NCBI GenBank assembly: GCA_905233295.1
Contig: CAJODX010000021.1
Coordinates: 1-10,872, forward strand
Origin: an uncultured Synergistales bacterium
GTDB lineage: Bacteria > Synergistota > Synergistia > Synergistales > Aminobacteriaceae
Direction of reading: 5' to 3'
DNA length: 10,872 nucleotides
In this document: in pieces, positions 6,167 to 10,872 of the stretch
Layout: each line of letters begins with the position of its first letter
How positions within the stretch are numbered: position 1 is the stretch's first letter
Notes under the pieces: model-generated
The model's database searches: none
Told to the model about the DNA's origin: nothing
What the model saw: the letters and a program-made list of their open reading frames with translations, nothing else
Program-made: the position numbers and the translations under genes

Positions 6167-7194
6167 GTATTGACCTTGGTACAGCCACGGTTTTAATTTA
6201 TGAAAAAAATCACGGTGTCGTTCTGCGCGAACCTTCAGTCGTAGCTGTAAATCAGGACACCGGCGAAGTTTTAGCTGTCGGCTACGAGGCTAAGAGCATG
6301 GTCGGGCGTACACCGGGCAGCATTTTACCGATAAGACCGCTTCGTGACGGAGTTATATCGGACTATGATATGACGGAGGCGATGCTGCGACATTTTATGT
6401 GGCGTGTTACAAAAGGTTCTCAAAAATTTTTCAGGAACAGAGTTATGATTTGTGTTCCGTCGGGAGCGACAGACGTTGAAAGGCGTGCCGTCCTTGAAGC
6501 CGCACTCGAGATCGGAGCGCGTGAGGCATATTTGATTGAAGAGCCTATGGCTGCGGCAATCGGAGCAAATTTGAAAGTCGAAGAGGCAAGAGGCAAAATG
6601 ATTGTCGACATCGGCGGCGGAACGTCGGATATTGCCGTTATATCGCTTGGGGGTGTCGTTGTCTCGAAATCTTTAAGAATCGGCGGCGATAAATTTGACG
6701 AAGGCATAATCAAATATCTGCGGCGGCAATATAATATTGCAATCGGTGAACAGACTGCCGAAAATCTCAAAATTATGATAGGAACATGTATGCCCCTCGA
6801 AGATGATCAAAAAATGATTGTCAAGGGACGCGATCTGCTTCAGGGTCTTCCGCGTCAGATTGAAGTTACAAGCTCGGCTGTAAATATGGCTATCGGCGAA
6901 ATGGTTCAGTCATTGGTTGACAGCGTGCGGAATGTTCTTGAATTAACGCCGCCGGAGTTATCCGCCGACATAATTGACAGAGGGATAATCCTGACGGGCG
7001 GAGGAGCATTGCTTCGTGGACTGCCGGAATTGATTGCACAGCAGACCGGAATAAACTGTTTTACCGCAGAAAATCCTATGGAGAGTGTGGCTCTCGGCAC
7101 AGGAAAAGCTCTTCAGGAACTCGACAGCCTTAAAAGCTCTGGACGCAGCAGTATGCTTACAAGTCTTAAGCGTGAAGTAAAAAGGCATTATTAA
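6148..7194 (+). CDS. mreB: Rod shape-determining protein MreB (MreB/Mbl family)
   Basis: Actin-like ATPase that polymerises under the inner membrane and guides cell-wall elongation. The 348 residues are normal for the family. Actin-fold signatures are in order: phosphate loop 1 in DIGIDLGTATVLIY (5-18), MVGRTPGSI (51-59), LIEEPMAAAIGA (129-140), phosphate loop 2 VDIGGGTSDIAVISLGG (153-169), GGDKFDEGI (179-187), and the adenosine motif ILTGGGALLRGLPELI (281-296). The start is TTG at 6148, overlapping the previous gene by 19 nt. MreC and MreD are not nearby; instead flgF follows after 21 bp. The arrangement recalls mbl-flhO-flhP of Bacillus, so this copy may correspond to Mbl and there may be a second mreB elsewhere in the genome. 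Confidence 0.95.
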   Translation: MFGTDIGIDLGTATVLIYEKNHGVVLREPSVVAVNQDTGEVLAVGYEAKSMVGRTPGSILPIRPLRDGVISDYDMTEAMLRHFMWRVTKGSQKFFRNRVMICVPSGATDVERRAVLEAALEIGAREAYLIEEPMAAAIGANLKVEEARGKMIVDIGGGTSDIAVISLGGVVVSKSLRIGGDKFDEGIIKYLRRQYNIAIGEQTAENLKIMIGTCMPLEDDQKMIVKGRDLLQGLPRQIEVTSSAVNMAIGEMVQSLVDSVRNVLELTPPELSADIIDRGIILTGGGALLRGLPELIAQQTGINCFTAENPMESVALGTGKALQELDSLKSSGRSSMLTSLKREVKRHY

Positions 7195-7215
7195 TCAGGG
7201 AGATGAACTCAAAAA

Positions 7216-8022
7216 ATGCACAGGGGAATATACGAAGCTGCTTCAGGAATGATTGTGCAGGAAACGAATTTAGATGTCGTTACTCACAATCTTGCAAACG
7301 TTGATACAGCAGGATATAAAAAACGAGTCAGTGCCAACGCTGATTTTTCTGCGTTGCTCGACAGAATAGAAAAAATTTCAGAAGACGGCGACACAAAATT
7401 AACAACCGTCCTTCCTGCGGATATGCCTTTCAAAGGACGTGCGATAATCGGTTCGCTTGCTCTTTCAACCGTTTTTTCCGAAGATGTCATGGATACAAGC
7501 CCCGGCGTTGTCAAAACGACTGAAAGCCCTCTTGATATGGCGATAGACGGTCCGGGATTTTTTTCTGTCGCTGACAACGAAGGCAACACGTATTACACCC
7601 GTGAAGGAAATTTTGTTCCTGATATAAACGGAAACATCGTTACACCGAACGGAATGACTTTGCAGGGTGAAGGCGGAAATCTTTCAATCGGAAACGCAAC
7701 ACGCGTTGAAGTCAATAAAATCGGACAGATAATCGCTGACGGTGAAGTCGTAGGACGCGTTGCCGTTTTTAATTTTGCGAATCCAACGTATCTGAGACAG
7801 GCGGCACGAAATTTGTTATTGCCTACAGAGCAGTCTGGTGAAGCAGAAGCCGTTGAAAATGCAAAAATCTGGTCGGGCGCACTTGAAACTTCAAATGTGA
7901 GCGTTGTTGAAGAAATGGTCAGAATGATTGAAGCCCAGAGAGTTTATGAAGGCGCATCGAAAGCCCTGATGACGCATGATGAACAGACAACGAAACTGAT
8001 AACTTCATTCAGCAGAGGATAA
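7216..8022 (+). CDS. flgF: Flagellar proximal rod protein FlgF (FlgF/FlhO family)
   Basis: A 268-residue component of the flagellar rod in the periplasm, exported by the flagellar type III system and so lacking a signal peptide. The N-terminal rod helix is clear (MHRGIYEAASGMIVQETNLD, then VVTHNLANVDTAGYKKR, residues 1-37). The central part has the family motif SPLDMAIDGPGFFSV (104-118) followed by YYTREGNF. The C-terminal rod helix is ETSNVSVVEEMVRMIEAQRVYEG (224-246). It lacks the FlgG-specific insert after the N-terminal helix and is the first of two paralogues here, so FlgF is the best name, although FlgF and FlgG of diverse phyla are easily confused. AGGGAG (7197-7202) lies 13 nt upstream of the ATG, slightly long spacing, but the start agrees with the family N-terminus. 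Confidence 0.88.
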   Translation: MHRGIYEAASGMIVQETNLDVVTHNLANVDTAGYKKRVSANADFSALLDRIEKISEDGDTKLTTVLPADMPFKGRAIIGSLALSTVFSEDVMDTSPGVVKTTESPLDMAIDGPGFFSVADNEGNTYYTREGNFVPDINGNIVTPNGMTLQGEGGNLSIGNATRVEVNKIGQIIADGEVVGRVAVFNFANPTYLRQAARNLLLPTEQSGEAEAVENAKIWSGALETSNVSVVEEMVRMIEAQRVYEGASKALMTHDEQTTKLITSFSRG

Positions 8023-8027
8023 TTTTA

Positions 8028-8969
8028 ATGAAAGTAATTTCTATTATTAATTTTAAAGGCGGAGTCGGCAAAACGACACTCGCTGCGAATTTAGGAGCTT
8101 ATGCCGCGTCAAAAGGCAAAAGAGTTTTGTTCATGGATATTGACCCTCAAACGCATTTGACGTTCAGCTTCATAAGTCTTGAAGACTGGCAGAAAAAATA
8201 TTCTGAAAATAAAACGATACAGGATTTTTTCAAGCCTATCATCAAAGGCAAAAAAGATGCCGCGCCGTTGTCAGATTTTATAATCAAAGCCAAAGCAGGA
8301 GATTACGATATTGGCATAGTCAGTTCGCATCTTGATTTAATCGACACGGATCTTGAGATAACCGCTGCGACATGGAGCGCGTTGCCTGCCGTTTTTGCAG
8401 CAAACTCACTGAGAATTTTGAATTATATCCGCACGGCTCTTAATGAATTGAGAAACGATTATGATTTAGTCCTGATAGACTGTCCGCCGAGTTTTCATAT
8501 TATAGTAAAAAGCGCACTGATTGCCAGCGATTATTATCTTGTTCCTGCAAAGCTTGATTATCTGTCAATGCTTGGCATTGAAAATTTACAGCGCGGCATA
8601 GACAAAACTCTGAAAAAATATGACGAATATGTAAAACTTTCCGAAGAAGACAGCTACGGACCCATATGGCTTTCAAATTTAGGCGTTGTTCCTACTATGG
8701 TAACGTATCTGAAAGGCGATGAGTTAATCAAGGCAAACGCGGAATTTTTAAAATATCTGAAAAAAGAAATCAAATGCAACGTTTTCCCCGCGGTTCGCAA
8801 TAACAGTTCTGTTTTCGGTGTTCCTCCTGCTCTTGGACTGCCGGTGGTATTAACGAAACCCAAAGGATTTTTTCAGGCATCGCACAAAAAAGTTGTCGAG
8901 GATTTAGAAACACTTGGAGAACAATTTTTGAAAGCTCTTAAAATTCAGGGAGGCAAAAAAAATGCTTAG
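8028..8969 (+). CDS. ParA/Soj-type ATPase inside the flagellar rod operon
   Basis: A 313-residue member of the ParA/MinD deviant Walker family. The deviant Walker A KGGVGKTT is at 10-17 (signature K10, catalytic K15), the A' motif DIDPQTH at 37-43, and Walker B LVLIDCPPS at 147-155. Such ATPases form ATP-dependent dimers that bind DNA or membrane and position cargo. It resembles Soj/ParA more than FlhG/FleN by eye, with the DxDPQ form and no evident C-terminal MinD-type membrane helix. A ParB is not adjacent. It starts 5 bp after flgF with AGAGGAT 7 nt upstream and overlaps flgG by 8 bp, so it is co-expressed with rod genes. Codon use and AT content look like its neighbours, giving no sign of recent transfer. 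A role in flagellar placement or number is an inference from position only. Confidence 0.9.
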   Translation: MKVISIINFKGGVGKTTLAANLGAYAASKGKRVLFMDIDPQTHLTFSFISLEDWQKKYSENKTIQDFFKPIIKGKKDAAPLSDFIIKAKAGDYDIGIVSSHLDLIDTDLEITAATWSALPAVFAANSLRILNYIRTALNELRNDYDLVLIDCPPSFHIIVKSALIASDYYLVPAKLDYLSMLGIENLQRGIDKTLKKYDEYVKLSEEDSYGPIWLSNLGVVPTMVTYLKGDELIKANAEFLKYLKKEIKCNVFPAVRNNSSVFGVPPALGLPVVLTKPKGFFQASHKKVVEDLETLGEQFLKALKIQGGKKNA

Positions 8970-9753
8970 ATCTTTATGGACAAGCGCGTCCGGAATGATA
9001 GCACAGCAGACGCATTTAGATGTTGTAACGCACAACCTTGCAAACGTCAACACGACAGGATATAAAAAACGCCGTGCGGATTTTGAAGATTTAATGTATC
9101 AGATAGGCAGAGAGCCCGGTTCACCGATTGAGCCTGATTCGCTTGTGCCTACTGGCGTGCAGGTCGGACTTGGAACGCGAGTAATAGCAACGCCGAGTTT
9201 TATGGTGCAGGGAAGTTTCCAGATCACTGACGGAGCTCTTGACTGGGCAATCAACGGCGAGGGAGCTTTTTTTCAGGTTAATCTCGGCAACGGACAGATA
9301 GGCTACACACGCAGCGGTACGTGGCAGATTGACGATCAGGGACAGATTGTCGATGAAAACGGACTTTTACTCGAACCCGCCATCACTGTTCCCAACAACG
9401 CGGATTCGATTACTTTATCGCCAACAGGTGTTGTCAGTGTTCACGTCGGTGATGAAACAGAGTTGCAGGAACTCGGTCAGATTCAGCTTGCGCGTTTTGT
9501 AAACCCTTCAGGACTCCGCGCTGCCGGCGATAGAATTTTCCTTGAAACTCCAGCGAGCGGTGAACCCATTGTCGGAAATCCCGGCGAAGACGGAATGCCT
9601 ACGGTCGTTCAGAATGCTTTCGAAATGTCGAACGTTCAGGTTGTTGAAGAGATGGTCGAGATGATTGTTGCTCAGCGTGCCTACGAAGCAAACTCAAAAG
9701 GCATTCAGACAGCCGATGATCTTTTAAGAATAGCAAACGGGCTTAAACGTTAA
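8962..9753 (+). CDS. flgG: Flagellar distal rod protein FlgG
   Basis: A 263-residue protein forming the distal rod that crosses the periplasm and outer membrane. The N-terminal helix is MLRSLWTSASGMIAQQTHLD followed by VVTHNLANVNTTGYKKR (1-37). Next comes the FlgG-specific stretch beginning MYQIGREPGSP (45-55) and leading to PTGVQVGLGTRV, which separates FlgG from the hook protein FlgE. The centre has LDWAINGEGAFFQV and YTRSGTW, and the C-terminus has FEMSNVQVVEEMVEMIVAQRAYE ending in ANGLKR. The length matches the family (about 260). A strong GGGAGG (8948-8953) lies 8 nt before the ATG and within the 3' end of parA; the genes overlap by 8 bp. Confidence 0.96.
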   Translation: MLRSLWTSASGMIAQQTHLDVVTHNLANVNTTGYKKRRADFEDLMYQIGREPGSPIEPDSLVPTGVQVGLGTRVIATPSFMVQGSFQITDGALDWAINGEGAFFQVNLGNGQIGYTRSGTWQIDDQGQIVDENGLLLEPAITVPNNADSITLSPTGVVSVHVGDETELQELGQIQLARFVNPSGLRAAGDRIFLETPASGEPIVGNPGEDGMPTVVQNAFEMSNVQVVEEMVEMIVAQRAYEANSKGIQTADDLLRIANGLKR

Positions 9754-9754
9754 A

Positions 9755-10699
9755 ATGCGAATATATAAATCAATCCTGCTCCTTTTTTTTATTTTATTTT
9801 TTGTGAATTTTGCCAATGCCGCGCAAAATATAAAAATCGAAATTCCCGAAGTTATTTACTCGAACAAAAATTCTTTCACGCTTGGTGAGATTGCAAAGAT
9901 AACGGGCGGCACACAACAGACACGGAGAATTTTTTCAAGGGTCGAGGTTTTTCCTGACGGGAACAGACTTGAACGCAGCGAAGTTTTACGAGCCATCAAT
10001 GACAGCGATGCTTCAGACGCAAGAATAGAATTATATATGCCGCAGTTTTCAAGAATAGAAGCTCCCGACTATGAGGGAAATTTTACTGAAACAGAGCCGC
10101 AGGAGCAATCACGTTCGCCGGCTGAATTAATCAAAATTATAAAATCAATTTCAGCATGGAACGGCGGACTTGAAATTTCAACCAACAATGCTCCCATTCC
10201 TGACGGAAAATTAATTGACCCTGCAAGCATTGTTCCTGGTACAAGCGCGGCAACGTTAAGATTTCAGGACAAAGACGGAAAAATAAAATCTCTTCCGGTG
10301 CGAATGAACTGGACTCAGACAGCAATGATAGCCGCAAGAAATATTAAAAAAGGCGATAAGATAAGACCGCAGGATTTATTTTCGCGCCCCGTCAGGATCA
10401 CAAGACCGGGAATGTACGCATCAACGCCTGATGAAGTCGAAGGATTTACCGCAAACAGAAACATAAAACAAGGTGAACCTGTTTTACTGTCCAGCCTTAC
10501 GAGTTCAAATTTAATAAAACGCGGACGGCGTGTAAAAATCGTTGCGCGTATCGCGGGAGCTAAAGCTACGATAGACGGGATTTTACTTGAAGACGGAAGA
10601 CCCGGAGACTGGGTGAGAGTCCGGCGCATTGACAACAAAAAAATCACACTGAGAGCAAAAATAATAAATGAAAATCTCGTTGAAGTTCAGGTAGAATAA
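9755..10699 (+). CDS. flgA: Flagellar P-ring assembly chaperone FlgA
   Basis: Periplasmic chaperone needed for assembling the P ring (FlgI) around the rod. The 314 residues start with a signal peptide (MRIYKSILLLFFILFFVNFA, cleavage likely at ANA|A after residue 22). A variable N-terminal domain (about 25-185) is followed by the conserved SAF-type and C-terminal region: AARNIKKGDKIRPQDL (193-208), GFTANRNIKQGEPVLLSSL (230-248), and the RGRRVKIVARIAG to GDWVRVR block (256-290). It is longer than enterobacterial FlgA (about 220), mainly in the N-terminal domain, as in many non-proteobacterial homologues. The gap after flgG is 1 bp with no good Shine-Dalgarno, so translation probably depends on coupling. 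FlgH and FlgI genes do not follow. Presence of FlgA implies a P ring and hence a Gram-negative envelope. Confidence 0.9.
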   Translation: MRIYKSILLLFFILFFVNFANAAQNIKIEIPEVIYSNKNSFTLGEIAKITGGTQQTRRIFSRVEVFPDGNRLERSEVLRAINDSDASDARIELYMPQFSRIEAPDYEGNFTETEPQEQSRSPAELIKIIKSISAWNGGLEISTNNAPIPDGKLIDPASIVPGTSAATLRFQDKDGKIKSLPVRMNWTQTAMIAARNIKKGDKIRPQDLFSRPVRITRPGMYASTPDEVEGFTANRNIKQGEPVLLSSLTSSNLIKRGRRVKIVARIAGAKATIDGILLEDGRPGDWVRVRRIDNKKITLRAKIINENLVEVQVE

Positions 10700-10712
10700 A
10701 TTTACAAAAAAA

Positions 10713-10743
10713 CCGGACTTTATTTTCAAAGCCCGGCTCTTTT
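10713..10743 (+). terminator. Bidirectional intrinsic terminator after flgA
   Basis: CCGGACTTT (10713-10721) pairs with AAAGCCCGG (10728-10736), nine positions with one A-C mismatch, around a six-base loop. On the plus strand it is followed by CTC and TTTT. On the minus strand the same hairpin is followed by seven T (the A run at 10706-10712), a better U-tract, and it lies 24 bp past the stop of the convergent gene. It therefore likely ends both transcription units. Confidence 0.8.
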
Positions 10744-10766
10744 GCAACAAATGTGAGCGAAAATTT

Positions 10767-10872
10767 TTATTTTATGAAACTCACTTGCTCGCTGATTGCT
10801 TCGACTTGCTCGTCTTTCTTTTTGTTGTATTCGATTTTCTTTTCCTCAAAATAATTTCGACCCTGAGCATCA
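10767..10872 (-). CDS. Unidentified protein, C-terminal end (convergent gene)
   Basis: The last 34 codons and stop of a minus-strand gene that enters from the right edge. The readable protein ends with DAQGRNYFEEKKIEYNKKK and then DEQVEAISEQVSFIK. It is strongly charged and probably helical. The other two minus frames contain an early stop or encode an implausible Lys/Ser/Thr run, whereas this frame shows purine-first codons typical of coding DNA, and its stop lies just upstream of a hairpin with a good minus-strand U-tract. I do not recognise the family; too little is present to assign a function. Confidence 0.65.
   Translation of the reverse strand, partial: DAQGRNYFEEKKIEYNKKKDEQVEAISEQVSFIK

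Noticed and set aside
1..10872. CRISPR arrays, tRNA/rRNA genes, insertion sequences, or an obvious defence or phage system
   Set aside because: I saw no regularly spaced repeats, transposase, integrase, terminal inverted repeats or structural RNA signatures; nearly all the DNA is explained by core genes.

Overview
The window reads as chromosomal DNA of a motile, Gram-negative, AT-rich anaerobe, most likely a member of the Synergistota (Synergistetes). The evidence is a rod-shape and flagellar rod gene cluster with a P-ring chaperone gene (flgA, which implies an outer membrane), a secreted protein with a C-terminal tail resembling the Synerg-CTERM sorting signal, and many TTG start codons. The phylum call is an inference from family knowledge, not from any search.

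Left part, minus strand (1-1847): a promoter near 1819-1847 drives rny (RNase Y), followed after 20 bp by the 5' part of a ymdB-type metallophosphoesterase gene that runs off the left edge. This is the RNA-turnover pair also known from Firmicutes.

Middle, plus strand (1890-4623): an extended -10 promoter precedes a DUF533/TerB-like protein, an HD-domain phosphohydrolase and glmM (phosphoglucosamine mutase, the entry step to UDP-GlcNAc). The three genes are closely spaced and probably co-transcribed.

Right part, plus strand (4688-10743): a second extended -10 promoter precedes a tight run of larB, a secreted Synerg-CTERM-like protein, mreB, flgF, a ParA-type ATPase, flgG and flgA. Gaps are 1 to 21 bp, with two gene overlaps, and the run ends at a bidirectional terminator. 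It joins cell shape (mreB), flagellar rod assembly (flgF, flgG), P-ring assembly (flgA) and a positioning-type ATPase (parA). A convergent minus-strand gene of unknown function enters from the right edge and shares the terminator.

Most of this is ordinary core-genome content. The points that deserve a second look are the ParA ATPase with no visible ParB partner placed between the flgF and flgG paralogues, the sorting-tail protein that overlaps mreB, the solitary larB, and the similar promoter cores in front of two transcription units. I saw no tRNA, rRNA, CRISPR array or insertion sequence.
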